64,000 bases of DNA from Kibdelosporangium philippinense (GTDB lineage: Bacteria > Actinomycetota > Actinomycetes > Mycobacteriales > Pseudonocardiaceae). Location of the stretch: positions 186,001 through 250,000 of the forward strand of contig NZ_JAJVCN010000002.1 of the NCBI RefSeq assembly GCF_021390435.2, given 5' to 3'. The position numbers and the translations under genes were made by a program. Shown here piece by piece: positions 25,979 through 35,588 of this stretch (position 1 is the first letter of the stretch; each line of letters starts with the position of its first letter). Below the pieces are notes generated by a model. The model did not search any database and was not told the DNA's origin. It saw nothing but the letters and a program-made list of their open reading frames with translations.

Positions 25979-27205
25979 GTGGGCCTCGTGCAGCGCTTCG
26001 AGCGCAGGCTCGAAGGCATCGTGGGTAATACCTTCGCGCGTGTGTTCGGTGGCAACGTCGTGCCACAGGAGGTCGCGCAGGCGCTTCAGCGGGAGAGCGA
26101 AGACAACGTTCGTGAGTTGGCCGGTGGCAGGCTGCTGGCTCCCAACCACTACGTCGTGCAGTTGGGATCCGGTGACCACGATCGGCTCGCAGTCGATGAG
26201 GAACGCATCATCACGCTGCTCACGGACGTCATCTCGGAGAATCTCGCGGAGCACGGGTGGGACACCTATGGTGACGTCGTAGTCTCCCTTGAGCGCTCCG
26301 ACGCGCTGCACACCGGACAGTTCCGAACACGCTCGTCCGTCGACCCTGACGTAAGCCGACGGCCGGCATCACCTCGCAACGCAGGAGACCGATCCATGAG
26401 CCAGCCTCCCGGCTACGGCCAACCGCCTGAGGGTGACCCGTACGGCCAGCAGGGCCAGTACGGATACGGCCAAGGTCAATACGGCAACGATCAGAACTAC
26501 GGCCAGCAGCCCCCGCAGCAGCAAGGTGGCTACGACCAGGGCTATGGCCAGCAGCAGGGTTATGGCCAGCAGGGCTACGACCAGGGTTATGGCCAGCAGC
26601 AAGGTGGTTACGACCAGGGCTATGGCCAGCAGCCCGGCGGCTACGGCCAGCAGCCCGGCGGGTACGACCAGGGTTACGGCCAGCCTCAGCAGGGCGGCGG
26701 CTATGACCAGGGTTACGGCCAGCAGCCCGGCGGCTATGGCCAGCAGCCTGGTGGCTACGACCAGGGTTACGGCCAGCAGCCCGGCGGCTACCCTCAGCAA
26801 GGTGGGTACGGCCAGCAGGGCGGCTATGGCCAGCCTGACCCGTACGGCCAGCAGGGTGGCGACCCGTATGGCCAGCAGGGATATGCGCCGCCTGCCGTGC
26901 AGACCGGGCCACGTCAGCTGTCGGCGAGCCTCCAGCTCGACGACGGGTCGAACCGCACTTACTCCCTGAAGCAGGGCGGAAACGTGGTCGGCCGTGGTCA
27001 GGACGCGGACTTCCGGCTGCCGGACACGGGTGTGTCCCGTCGTCACCTCGAGATCACGTGGGATGGCCAAAGTGCCACACTTGCGGACCTTGGTTCGACG
27101 AACGGCACCACGGTCAACGGCACTCCGGTACAGACCTGGCAACTGGCTGACGGCGACGTCATCCGCATTGGTCACTCGTCCCTAGTGTTCCGCACCCAGG
27201 GCTGA
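25979..27205 (+). CDS. fhaA: FHA-domain adaptor FhaA with prion-like linker
   Basis: A 408-residue protein. The N-terminal FhaA/DUF3662 domain (about 1-105, starting GLVQRFERRLEGIVG) is followed by a 160-residue Gly/Tyr/Gln linker (about 140-305) with many GYGQQ and GGYDQ repeats. The C-terminal FHA domain (about 320-405) has phosphothreonine-binding GRGQDADFRLPDTGVSRRH and GSTNGT. FHA domains read Ser/Thr kinase phosphorylation; in mycobacteria FhaA works in the cell-wall synthesis complex with PknB and MviN. GTG 25979 has GGAGGG upstream. It heads the growth-signalling gene cluster. Confidence 0.92.
   Translation: MGLVQRFERRLEGIVGNTFARVFGGNVVPQEVAQALQRESEDNVRELAGGRLLAPNHYVVQLGSGDHDRLAVDEERIITLLTDVISENLAEHGWDTYGDVVVSLERSDALHTGQFRTRSSVDPDVSRRPASPRNAGDRSMSQPPGYGQPPEGDPYGQQGQYGYGQGQYGNDQNYGQQPPQQQGGYDQGYGQQQGYGQQGYDQGYGQQQGGYDQGYGQQPGGYGQQPGGYDQGYGQPQQGGGYDQGYGQQPGGYGQQPGGYDQGYGQQPGGYPQQGGYGQQGGYGQPDPYGQQGGDPYGQQGYAPPAVQTGPRQLSASLQLDDGSNRTYSLKQGGNVVGRGQDADFRLPDTGVSRRHLEITWDGQSATLADLGSTNGTTVNGTPVQTWQLADGDVIRIGHSSLVFRTQG
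26500..26880 (+). repeat. degenerate tandem repeats encoding GYGQQ/GGYDQ units
   Basis: DNA-level repeats of about 21-42 bases built from TACGACCAGGG and TATGGCCAGCAG words inside fhaA. Copy number could vary by slippage. Confidence 0.7.
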
Positions 27206-27223
27206 CGTTCAGTCGTTCGCAGG

Positions 27224-27250
27224 GCTTGAATACAGTCTGTGTATTCAAGC
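27224..27250. promoter_or_regulatory. perfect 11-base dyad between fhaA and fhaB
   Basis: GCTTGAATACA and TGTATTCAAGC around GTCTG, 19 bases after the fhaA stop and 38 before the fhaB start. No U-tract follows, so an attenuator, RNA-processing hairpin or operator is as likely as a terminator. Confidence 0.5.
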
Positions 27251-27287
27251 GGTGTCGGCTGCGATTTTTAGGGAGCGGTCACAACAG

Positions 27288-27746
27288 GTGCCAGAGCTGG
27301 TGATGCAGCTGACCAGAGCAGGGTTTCTTGTCCTGCTCTGGTTGTTCGTGGTCGCCGCGCTGAGGATCGTTCGCTCGGATCTTTACGCGGCGTCAGGGTT
27401 GAAGGTCGGCATTCCCGGGTTCCGCCGGGACAAGTCCGGCAAGGCGCGGGGCAAGGCGCCGCGGCAGCTCGTGGTGACCCACGGCGCGCTCGCGGGGACG
27501 CGGATCTCGCTGGACGGCAGGCCGATCATGATCGGCCGGGCCGATGACTCCACGCTCGTGATGGACGACGACTACGCGTCCACGCGGCATGCGCGGATCT
27601 CGCTGCGCGGGACCGACTGGTATGTGGAGGATCTGGGTTCGACCAACGGGACGTACCTGGATCGCGCGAAGGTGACGGCGCCTATGCGGGTGCCGCTGGG
27701 GGTTCCTATCCGCATCGGCAAGACGGTGATCGAGCTGCGCTCATGA
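27288..27746 (+). CDS. fhaB: FHA-domain protein FhaB (FipA)
   Basis: A 152-residue protein. The N-terminal transmembrane helix (TRAGFLVLLWLFVVAALRIV, about 9-28) is followed by one FHA domain (about 70-150) with GRADDSTLVMDDDYASTRH and GSTNGTYL. The GTG at 27288 gives the family's standard beginning (PELVMQLTRAGF); the upstream in-frame start at 27252 adds an unusual extension. In mycobacteria FhaB/FipA links kinase signalling to division. Its stop overlaps the pstP start by four bases. Confidence 0.9.
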   Translation: MPELVMQLTRAGFLVLLWLFVVAALRIVRSDLYAASGLKVGIPGFRRDKSGKARGKAPRQLVVTHGALAGTRISLDGRPIMIGRADDSTLVMDDDYASTRHARISLRGTDWYVEDLGSTNGTYLDRAKVTAPMRVPLGVPIRIGKTVIELRS

Positions 27747-29152
27747 CCCTTGTCCTCCGTTACGCGGCTCGCAGCGACCGGGGCCTGGTGCGTTCGAACA
27801 ACCAGGACTCCGTGTACGCCGGACCGCGCCTGCTCGCGCTTGCGGACGGGCTTGGGGGACACGCTGCCGGTGAGGTGGCGAGCAAGGTGGTTGTCGGCGC
27901 GCTCGCGCCGCTGGACGACGACACGCCCGGTGAGGATCTGCTCGGGCCGTTGCGTGACGCGACAGTCGCGGGCAACAACGCGATCTCCGAGTTGGTGACG
28001 ACCGATCCCGAGCTCGACGGGATGGGCACCACGCTGACCGCGATGTTGTTCGCAGGCAACCGAATCGGCTTGGTGCACGTCGGGGACTCGCGCGCGTACA
28101 TGCGCCGGGGTGAGGTGTTCTCGCAGATCACGCATGACGACACGTTCGTGCAGTCGCTGATCGACGAGGGCCGGATCACCGAGGAAGAGGCTTCGAGCCA
28201 TCCACAGCGTTCGTTGTTGTTGCGTGCGTTGACCGGCCATGACGTCGAGCCGAGCCTGACGGTTCGCGAGGCGCGTGCCGGTGACCGGTATCTGCTGTGC
28301 TCCGACGGGCTTTCCTCGGTTGTGAGTTTCGAGACTCTTTCCGAGGCGATCGAGATCGATGATCCGCAGGCTTGCGCGGACCGCATGATCGAGCTGGCGC
28401 TCAAGGGCGGCGGCCCTGACAACATCACCGTGATCATCGCGGACGTTGTCGACATCGACTACGGCGACGACGATCCGATCGTCGGTGGTGCCGCTGGCGA
28501 CGGCCGTGAGGATCCGCCTCCGCCGGACTCGTCCGCGTCGCGGGCGGCGGCGATGACCGCGGCTGCGCAGCCACGCCAGGAGCCGCGAAAACTCGACCAG
28601 CCGACGCCGGAGGACCCGAAAGCCAAGGGCCGCAAGCGGTTGAAGGCCGCCGCGTTGACGCTGGTCGTGCTGGTGCTGCTGGTCGCAGGCGGGTTCACCA
28701 TCCGATACTTCGTACTGCGCAACTATTACGTCGGCGAAGGAACTGGCGCCTACAAGGGCGAGATCGCGATCTTCCAGGGCGTGCCGGGAAGCCTGCTCGG
28801 TATTCCGTTGCAGCGTGAGGTGCAGGGGTCATGTGATCCCGCGCTGGACAAGTGCAACAAGCGGTATGTCGACCAACTTGACGAAACCGGTAAGGCGACC
28901 GTGCTCGGCGGTAGCAACACTTATGGCAGCCTGAACGAAGCGCGTGAGTTCATAAACCGGCTGCGGACCGAGAACGTCCTCGATCCGTGTCCGGATGTGA
29001 TCGCACAGCAGCAACAACGACAGAACCAGTCGGCGACGTCCACGCCGCCGACGGGCCCGGTGGATCCTGAGGTGGCGACGAGTATGCCGACCTCACCGCC
29101 GCGTCCAGGTGTGGACTGCCGGCCCGAGCACAACGAGGGTGGCGGCGGCTAA
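27743..29152 (+). CDS. pstP: PP2C Ser/Thr phosphatase PstP (first copy)
   Basis: A 469-residue protein. The PP2C catalytic domain (about 1-238) has the metal-binding and active-site motifs RSNNQDSVY, ADGLGGHAAGE, GMGTTLTAM, GDSRAYM, SDGLSS and GGPDNITV. A disordered linker, one transmembrane helix (about 305-330) and an extracellular domain (NYYVGEG to CDPALDKCNKRY) follow, then a Pro/Thr-rich tail. It dephosphorylates PknA/PknB and their substrates. It is coupled to fhaB (ATGA) and rodA (TAATG). A second, related copy lies at 35742. Confidence 0.93.
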   Translation: MTLVLRYAARSDRGLVRSNNQDSVYAGPRLLALADGLGGHAAGEVASKVVVGALAPLDDDTPGEDLLGPLRDATVAGNNAISELVTTDPELDGMGTTLTAMLFAGNRIGLVHVGDSRAYMRRGEVFSQITHDDTFVQSLIDEGRITEEEASSHPQRSLLLRALTGHDVEPSLTVREARAGDRYLLCSDGLSSVVSFETLSEAIEIDDPQACADRMIELALKGGGPDNITVIIADVVDIDYGDDDPIVGGAAGDGREDPPPPDSSASRAAAMTAAAQPRQEPRKLDQPTPEDPKAKGRKRLKAAALTLVVLVLLVAGGFTIRYFVLRNYYVGEGTGAYKGEIAIFQGVPGSLLGIPLQREVQGSCDPALDKCNKRYVDQLDETGKATVLGGSNTYGSLNEAREFINRLRTENVLDPCPDVIAQQQQRQNQSATSTPPTGPVDPEVATSMPTSPPRPGVDCRPEHNEGGGG

Positions 29153-30639
29153 TGGCGCAACCGGTTCCCGTCGGGGCGGGTCCGGCGACGGCGACCGGGC
29201 AGGGCAACAACAGCAACCCCGCGATGCAGCCTGTGGCTCCGACGCGGCGCAGCACAGAGTTGTGGATGCTCGCCTTCGCCGCCGCACTCGTCACCGGCGC
29301 GCTGACGCTGGTCTCGATCAACCAGAAGCAAGAGCTGACGATCCAGATCCTCTGGTACGGCCTCGCGTTCATGGCGGCGTTCGCGATCACGCACGTCGCG
29401 GTGCGCAAGTGGGCGCCGTACGCGGATCCGCTGATCCTGCCGTGTGTGGCACTGCTGCACGGGTTCGGCCTTGTGATGATCTACCGGATCGACCTCGCCA
29501 AGGCCGAGCAAGCGCTTGCCAGGGCTAGGGAGTACACCGCGGCGGCGCCGAAACAGGTGCTGTGGACGGCAATCTCGCTCGTGCTGTTCCTCGCCGTGCT
29601 CTACATCGTCAAGAACCACCGGGTACTGGCCAAATACGGCTACACCGCTGGTCTTGTCGGCCTGTTCGCGCTGGCCCTGCCCGCGTTGCTGCCGTCAAGC
29701 CTCTCCGAGGTCAACGGCGCCAAGGTGTGGCTGAAGCTCGGCATCTTCTCCATCCAGCCGGGTGAGTTCGCCAAGATCCTGCTGATGGTGTTCTTCGCGT
29801 CCTTCCTGGTGTCCAAACGCGACTTGTTCATGGTCGCCGGCCGCCGGTTCCTCGGGCTCGAGCTGCCACGAGCGCGTGACCTCGGTCCGATCCTGGTCGC
29901 GTGGGGTGTGGCGATCGGCGTCCTGGTCTTCGAGAAGGACCTCGGCACCTCGCTGCTGATCTTCGGCATCGTGCTGGCGATGCTCTATGTGGCAACGGAA
30001 CGCGCCGCGTGGGTGATCATCGGCCTGACCCTGTTCATCGGTGGCGCGTTGGTCGCGTTCTCGCTGTTCACGCATGTTCAGCAGCGTGTGGCCAACTGGC
30101 TGACGCCGATGGACCAGGCCGTCTACGAGCGGGGCGGCGGTAGCTACCAGATCGCGCAGGGCCTGTTCGGCCTCGGCACCGGCGGAATGGCCGGTACGGG
30201 TCTTGGCGCAGGCAGGCCGGACATCGTGCCGGAGGCCAACACCGACTTCATCACCGCGGCGATCGGCGAGGAGCTCGGCTTCATCGGCCTTGCCGCGTTG
30301 CTGATGGTGTACATGATCCTGGCCTTGCGCGGTATGCGCAGCGCGGTCGCTGTCCGCGACAGCTTCGGCAAGCTGCTCGGCGGCGGCCTTTCGTTCGCCA
30401 TCATCATGCAGCTGTTCGTGGTGGTCGGCGGTGTGACCGCGCTGATCCCGATGACCGGTATCACCACGCCTTTCCTGTCGTACGGCGGTTCTTCACTGCT
30501 GGCGAACTACATCCTCATAGCCTTGCTGTTGCGGATATCCGACGCCGCGCGGCGGCCACAGACCGGTTCGCGCCCGCGGCCGGTTCAGCAGGCACCAATC
30601 GCGGAGGCAAGCACGGTGATGGTGGAGCGGCCATCATGA
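29152..30639 (+). CDS. rodA: SEDS peptidoglycan glycosyltransferase (FtsW/RodA family)
   Basis: A 495-residue SEDS protein with about twelve membrane helices. Signature segments include NGAKVWLKLGIFSIQPGEFA (about 185-204, with the catalytic-region residues), EKDLGTSLL, GLGAGRPDIVPEANTDF and PFLSYGGSSLLANY. It polymerises lipid II into glycan strands for elongation together with the coupled class B PBP encoded next (ATGA overlap). Its location between pstP and pbpA matches mycobacterial rodA. Confidence 0.93.
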   Translation: MAQPVPVGAGPATATGQGNNSNPAMQPVAPTRRSTELWMLAFAAALVTGALTLVSINQKQELTIQILWYGLAFMAAFAITHVAVRKWAPYADPLILPCVALLHGFGLVMIYRIDLAKAEQALARAREYTAAAPKQVLWTAISLVLFLAVLYIVKNHRVLAKYGYTAGLVGLFALALPALLPSSLSEVNGAKVWLKLGIFSIQPGEFAKILLMVFFASFLVSKRDLFMVAGRRFLGLELPRARDLGPILVAWGVAIGVLVFEKDLGTSLLIFGIVLAMLYVATERAAWVIIGLTLFIGGALVAFSLFTHVQQRVANWLTPMDQAVYERGGGSYQIAQGLFGLGTGGMAGTGLGAGRPDIVPEANTDFITAAIGEELGFIGLAALLMVYMILALRGMRSAVAVRDSFGKLLGGGLSFAIIMQLFVVVGGVTALIPMTGITTPFLSYGGSSLLANYILIALLLRISDAARRPQTGSRPRPVQQAPIAEASTVMVERPS

Positions 30640-32123
30640 ACACACCACTTCGCCGGGTCGGCCTGACCATGCTCGTGATGCTGGTGTTGTTGCTGGCCAA
30701 CATCACGTACATCCAGATGGTCAAGGCCGACGACTACCGGGCCGACGCGCGCAACCAGCGGGTGCTGTTCGACGAGTACTCCCGCGAGCGCGGCAAGATC
30801 ATCTCCAGTGACAACAAACTGGTCGCGATGGTCACACCGACCAACGACCGGCTGCGCTTCCTGCGCCAGTACCCGCTCGGCGCCGCGTTCGCCCCGATCA
30901 CCGGGTACTACTCGGTCCGGTACGGCGCGACCGCGCTTGAGCGCTCGGAGAAGGAGATCCTCGACGGGTCGGACGACCGGCTGTTCGTCCGCAGGCTCTC
31001 CGACCTGATCACCGGCCGCGATCCGCGCGGCGGCAACATCCAGACCACTGTCGACTCGCGCATCCAGCAGGTGGCGTACGACGGAATGACCGCCTCCGGC
31101 TACACCGGCGCGGTGGTCGCGCTACGGCCGCAGACGGGCGAGATCCTCGCAATGGTCTCCACGCCGTCCTACGACCCGAACCCGTTGTCGTCGCACAGCG
31201 GTGACGAGCAGGAGAAGGCCTGGAACAACTACATCGCCGACAAGCAGGCGAAGCCGCTTGTCAACCGGGCGATCAGGGAGACCTACCAGCCTGGTTCGAC
31301 CTTCAAGCTGGTCATCGCGGCTGCCGCGCTGGAAGACGGGATGACCAAGGACGAGCAGCTGACCGCGGCCAACGAGGTCCAGCTGCCCGGCACCCGCGAC
31401 GCCGACCTCGAGAACTTCGCGGGGGGCCACTGCGGTCCCGGCGACTCGCCGACGGCCTCGCTCGAACTCGCGCTGTCGATCTCGTGCAACACCGCGTTCG
31501 CCGAACTGGCGGGCAAGCTCGGCGCGGACAAGCTGCGTGAGCAGGCGGCGAAGTTCGGCATCGGCCAGACCGACCTGCAGATCCCGATGGGCGTCGCGGC
31601 GTCGAGCATCGGCCCGCTGCCCGACCAGGCCGCGATCTACCAGACCGGCATCGGCCAGCGTGACGCGCGGGTGACCCCGTTGCAGGACGCCATGATCGCC
31701 GCGGCGATCGCCAACGGCGGGGTGCTGATGCGCCCGCAGCTCGTGCAGAAGGTGCTGGCACCCGACCTCTCGGAGATGTCGAAGTTCGACGCCGACGAGC
31801 TCGGCAGGGCGATGTCCACGTCCAACGCGAACGCGCTGCGCGACATGATGAAGAAGTCCGAGGACAACACCAGGGGCAACGGCAAGGTCAACGGGCTGAG
31901 CATCGCGTCGAAGACCGGAACGGCCGAGCACGGGTTCGACCCGAAGAACACCCCGCCGCACGCTTGGTACGTCGCTTTCGCGCCAGCGGACAACCCACAG
32001 ATCGCCGTAGCCGTCCTTGTTGAGAACGGTGGAAACCGCGGGCTCGCGGCGACCGGCGCGACCGTGGCCGCGTCGATCGGCCGGGCGACCATCAACGCGA
32101 TGCCGGGAATCGGAGGTAGGTGA
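30636..32123 (+). CDS. pbpA: class B penicillin-binding protein PbpA
   Basis: A 495-residue transpeptidase. It has an N-terminal membrane anchor (about 8-28), a dimerisation region and the penicillin-binding domain with SxxK in YQPGSTFKL (Ser about residue 223), SxN in SISCN (about 285) and KTG in SKTGTAEHG (about 425). It cross-links peptidoglycan made by the adjacent RodA. It is coupled to rodA by ATGA and to pknA within three bases. Confidence 0.93.
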   Translation: MNTPLRRVGLTMLVMLVLLLANITYIQMVKADDYRADARNQRVLFDEYSRERGKIISSDNKLVAMVTPTNDRLRFLRQYPLGAAFAPITGYYSVRYGATALERSEKEILDGSDDRLFVRRLSDLITGRDPRGGNIQTTVDSRIQQVAYDGMTASGYTGAVVALRPQTGEILAMVSTPSYDPNPLSSHSGDEQEKAWNNYIADKQAKPLVNRAIRETYQPGSTFKLVIAAAALEDGMTKDEQLTAANEVQLPGTRDADLENFAGGHCGPGDSPTASLELALSISCNTAFAELAGKLGADKLREQAAKFGIGQTDLQIPMGVAASSIGPLPDQAAIYQTGIGQRDARVTPLQDAMIAAAIANGGVLMRPQLVQKVLAPDLSEMSKFDADELGRAMSTSNANALRDMMKKSEDNTRGNGKVNGLSIASKTGTAEHGFDPKNTPPHAWYVAFAPADNPQIAVAVLVENGGNRGLAATGATVAASIGRATINAMPGIGGR

Positions 32124-32125
32124 GC

Positions 32126-33544
32126 ATGCTGACGTCGGGGCAGCTGCTTGCCGACCGATACCGGTTGGTGCGGCGCATCGCCGTCGGTGGCATGGGCGAG
32201 GTCTGGGAAGCCGCCGACACGCGGCTCGACCGTGCCGTGGCCGTGAAAGTGCTCAAGCCGGAACTGTGCGGGGACGCGGAGTTCCTGCACCGGTTCCGTA
32301 CCGAGGCGCGGACGATGTCCTCGCTGAACCACCCCGGCATCGCCTCGGTGCACGACTACGGCGAGACCGCCGCGACGCCGGACGGCCCGCAGGACACCGC
32401 GTACCTGGTGATGGAACTGGTCGAGGGCGAGCCGCTGGCGACCATCCTGGCCAGAGAGGGCCGGATCACCGCCGACTGGACGCTGGACATCCTCGAGCAG
32501 GCGGGCAACGCCCTGCAGGCCGCGCACACCAGCGGATACGTGCACAGGGACGTCAAGCCGGGCAACATCATGATCACCCCGGCGGGCATCGTGAAGCTGA
32601 CCGACTTCGGGATCGCCAAAGCCGCCGACGCGGCACCGGTGACCCGCTCGGGCATGGTGATGGGCACGGCGCACTACATCGCGCCGGAGCAAGCTCTCGG
32701 GCACGACGCCGAGCCGGCGAGCGACGTGTACTCGCTGGCCGTGGTCGGCTACGAGTGCCTGATGGGACGCCGGCCGTTCCTGTCGGAGAACGCGGTCACG
32801 GTGGCGATGATGCACATCCGCGACATCGCGCCGCCGCTGCCGCCCGATGTTCCACCTGGCGCTCGGGCGGTCATCGAGGCCACACTCGTCAAGGACCCGC
32901 GCCAGCGCTACAGCAGTGGTGGCGAGTTCGCCGCGGCGGTCGCCGCGGTCCGTGCCGGTCGGCCGCTCCCCACACCTTCGGGGATGGCGATGGCGGCCGC
33001 GCACCCAGTAACACATCCCGGGACACATCCGGGTGTCGTGCCAGTGGGTATGCCCCAGCAGATGGTGCACGGCACCGGTTCGTTCCCGATGCCGCCCCGC
33101 CGGCCGCGCCGCGGCAGCCGGGCCTGGCTGTGGACTTTGCTCGCATTGCTGCTGGTAGCACTGGTTGTGCTGGCCGTGTGGGCGGTTCTGCCGAGACTGA
33201 CCAGCTCCACCTCGGGAACGCCGGCGCCGCCCGGCCAGCCCGACAGCGCCACGCAGGGGACCCCCAGGGTCAGCTTCCCCGCGGACGGACCGGCATATGG
33301 TGGGCCCGGCGCGGCGGTGGTTCAGGTGAAGGCCGGCGAGCTGCTCGGCCACCCCGCCTCGGAAGTAGTCGAGCGCTTACGGGAGGCTGGTCTGCAACCG
33401 GATGTTCGATCGCTACGGTTGTCTGGCGAACCGTCGCAGGACCTGCGGACGTGCTATGTGACGGGCGTACAACCGATCGGGCAAGTGGACCAAGGGTCGA
33501 AGGTGACTGTCGAATGCGACCCGAACAGACAGCCACCTGGTTGA
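32126..33544 (+). CDS. pknA: Ser/Thr protein kinase PknA
   Basis: A 472-residue receptor-type kinase. The kinase domain (about 10-275) shows the glycine loop VGGMGEVW, Lys41 (VAVKVL), HRDVKPGNIM and DFGIAKA, and an activation loop with T/S-rich PVTRSGMVMGTAHY. A Pro-rich juxtamembrane region and one transmembrane helix (about 333-355) lead to a short extracellular region ending in a single PASTA-like unit, which is more than mycobacterial PknA carries. ATG 32126 lies nine bases after GGAGG; the overlapping GTG 32120 is too close. Confidence 0.92.
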   Translation: MLTSGQLLADRYRLVRRIAVGGMGEVWEAADTRLDRAVAVKVLKPELCGDAEFLHRFRTEARTMSSLNHPGIASVHDYGETAATPDGPQDTAYLVMELVEGEPLATILAREGRITADWTLDILEQAGNALQAAHTSGYVHRDVKPGNIMITPAGIVKLTDFGIAKAADAAPVTRSGMVMGTAHYIAPEQALGHDAEPASDVYSLAVVGYECLMGRRPFLSENAVTVAMMHIRDIAPPLPPDVPPGARAVIEATLVKDPRQRYSSGGEFAAAVAAVRAGRPLPTPSGMAMAAAHPVTHPGTHPGVVPVGMPQQMVHGTGSFPMPPRRPRRGSRAWLWTLLALLLVALVVLAVWAVLPRLTSSTSGTPAPPGQPDSATQGTPRVSFPADGPAYGGPGAAVVQVKAGELLGHPASEVVERLREAGLQPDVRSLRLSGEPSQDLRTCYVTGVQPIGQVDQGSKVTVECDPNRQPPG

Positions 33545-33617
33545 AAGCGGCATGGCGAAGCAGCAAAAGCGGGCATGATGGGACCGAGAAGTTGACTAGG
33601 AGCGGGACTACGCAGCG

Positions 33618-35588
33618 ATGACGACACCGCGACTGCTCTCCAATCGCTATGAGCTGGGCGAGACGCTCGGCTATGGCGGCATGTCCGAGGTTCACAAGGG
33701 CCGTGACGTTCGGCTCGGTCGTGACGTCGCGGTCAAGGTGCTGCGTGCCGACCTGGCAAGGGACCCGCAGTTCCAGGAGCGCTTCCGGCGCGAGGCGCAG
33801 AACGCGGCCGCGCTCAACCACCCCGCGATCGTCGCTGTCTATGACACCGGCGAGACGCGCACCGAATATGGCCCGCTGCCGTACATCGTGATGGAGTACG
33901 TCGACGGCCGGACGCTGCGCGACATCGTCAAGACCGAGGGGCCGTTGCCCGGCCAGCGGGCCATGGAGATCATGGCGGACGTCTGCGCGGCACTGGACTT
34001 CTCCCACCGGCACGGCATCATCCACCGTGACGTGAAGCCGGCCAACGTGATGATCACCAAGACCGGCGCGGTCAAGGTGATGGACTTCGGTATCGCCCGC
34101 GCGGTGCACGACGGCCAGGCGGCCGTCACGCAGACCGCCGCGGTGATCGGCACCGCGCAGTACCTGTCCCCCGAACAGGCCCGTGGTGAGGCCGTGGACG
34201 CGCGAAGTGACGTCTACGCAACGGGTTGCGTGCTGTTCGAGCTGCTGACCGGTGAGCCGCCGTTCACCGGCGACTCTCCTGTCGCCGTCGCCTACCAGCA
34301 CGTGCGGGAAGACCCGCGCAAGCCTTCCCAGCTCAACTCGCGGGTCAGCCCGCAGCTCGACGCGATCGTGCTCAAGGCGATGGCCAAGGGTGCGGCCAAC
34401 CGCTACCAGTCGGCCGCCGAGATGCGGATGGACATCGTCCGGGTGCTGTCCGGGCAGCGCCCGTCCGCGCCGATGGTGATGACCGAGGACGACCGGACCG
34501 CGATGATGGGTCAGCAGCAGACCCGGATCAACGACATCCAGCGCGGCAGACACCGGCCGGACTCGATGGCCGATGACTACGACGACTACGACGCCTCGGA
34601 AGAAGAGCGCAAACGTAAGCGCCGCAAGGCATGGATGACCGCGCTGATCACCTTGCTCGTTGTCGCGGTGATCGTGCTCGGCATCTGGCTGACCACGAAA
34701 CTGATCGGCACCAACAGCGCCGACTCCGGCTACGTCGACCTGCCGTCGGTGAAGGGCGCGCAGGAGATCGCGGCGCGCAACCAGCTCGAGGCGGCCGGCT
34801 TCAAGGTCAACATCGCCACGGTCAAGTGCGAGCCGCCCGGCCCCGGCCAGGCGCCGCCGTGCCAGACCGAGGACGTCGGCACGGTGATCCAGCAGGACCC
34901 GGCGCCGAGCAAGGTCCAAGCAGGCTCCACGGTCACGCTGACCATCGGCCGCAGCGCGAGCTCGGTGAAGGTGCCGGACGTGCGTGGCAAGTCCAAGGAA
35001 GAAGCAACCAGGCTCCTCGTGCAGGAAGGCCTGACCCCGTCGCCGGACGACGTCACCGAGGACACCACCGACTCGAAGCTGGTCGGCAAGGTCTCGAGCA
35101 CGCAGCCGCCGATCGGCATCGACGTGGCCAAGGGCTCGGCGGTCCGGCTGGTGATCGGCAAGCAGCCTGCCCAGGTCGACGTGCCGGACGTGGTCAACTC
35201 GGACTTCGACGCCGCGAAGACCAACCTGGAGAACGAGGGTTTCAAGGTCCAGCGCACCGACGTGGACTCCGACAAGCCCGCGGGCATCGTGGTCTCGCAG
35301 AGCCCGAAGAGGGCAAGGCCGGGCTCGACGATCACCCTGCAAGTCTCCAAGGGCCAGGACGCCAGCCAGATCACGATGCCCAACCTGGTCGGCAAGAACG
35401 AGAACGCCGCCCGTCAGGAACTGCGCAACCTCGGCTGGGACGGACAGTTCAACATCACGCCAGAGGACACCAACGACGTGTCGCAGATCGGCGAGGTCGA
35501 CGAGCAGGACCCACAGCCTGGTTCGAAGATCGCCAAGAACGCGCCGGTCAACGTGAAGGTGTTCAGATTCAAGGCGGGCACACCCTGA
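33618..35588 (+). CDS. pknB: PASTA-domain Ser/Thr protein kinase PknB
   Basis: A 656-residue receptor kinase. The catalytic domain (about 1-280) has Lys40, HRD with Asp138, and DFG Asp156, the same numbering as mycobacterial PknB. The activation loop carries TQTAAVIGTAQYLSPEQ. A charged juxtamembrane segment (DDYDDYDASEEERKRKRRK) precedes the transmembrane helix (about 338-360). Four extracellular PASTA repeats follow (starting YVDLPSVKG, VKVPDVRGK, VDVPDVVNS and ITMPNLVGK), which sense muropeptides or lipid II. It controls growth, cell-wall enzymes and division. Confidence 0.95.
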   Translation: MTTPRLLSNRYELGETLGYGGMSEVHKGRDVRLGRDVAVKVLRADLARDPQFQERFRREAQNAAALNHPAIVAVYDTGETRTEYGPLPYIVMEYVDGRTLRDIVKTEGPLPGQRAMEIMADVCAALDFSHRHGIIHRDVKPANVMITKTGAVKVMDFGIARAVHDGQAAVTQTAAVIGTAQYLSPEQARGEAVDARSDVYATGCVLFELLTGEPPFTGDSPVAVAYQHVREDPRKPSQLNSRVSPQLDAIVLKAMAKGAANRYQSAAEMRMDIVRVLSGQRPSAPMVMTEDDRTAMMGQQQTRINDIQRGRHRPDSMADDYDDYDASEEERKRKRRKAWMTALITLLVVAVIVLGIWLTTKLIGTNSADSGYVDLPSVKGAQEIAARNQLEAAGFKVNIATVKCEPPGPGQAPPCQTEDVGTVIQQDPAPSKVQAGSTVTLTIGRSASSVKVPDVRGKSKEEATRLLVQEGLTPSPDDVTEDTTDSKLVGKVSSTQPPIGIDVAKGSAVRLVIGKQPAQVDVPDVVNSDFDAAKTNLENEGFKVQRTDVDSDKPAGIVVSQSPKRARPGSTITLQVSKGQDASQITMPNLVGKNENAARQELRNLGWDGQFNITPEDTNDVSQIGEVDEQDPQPGSKIAKNAPVNVKVFRFKAGTP

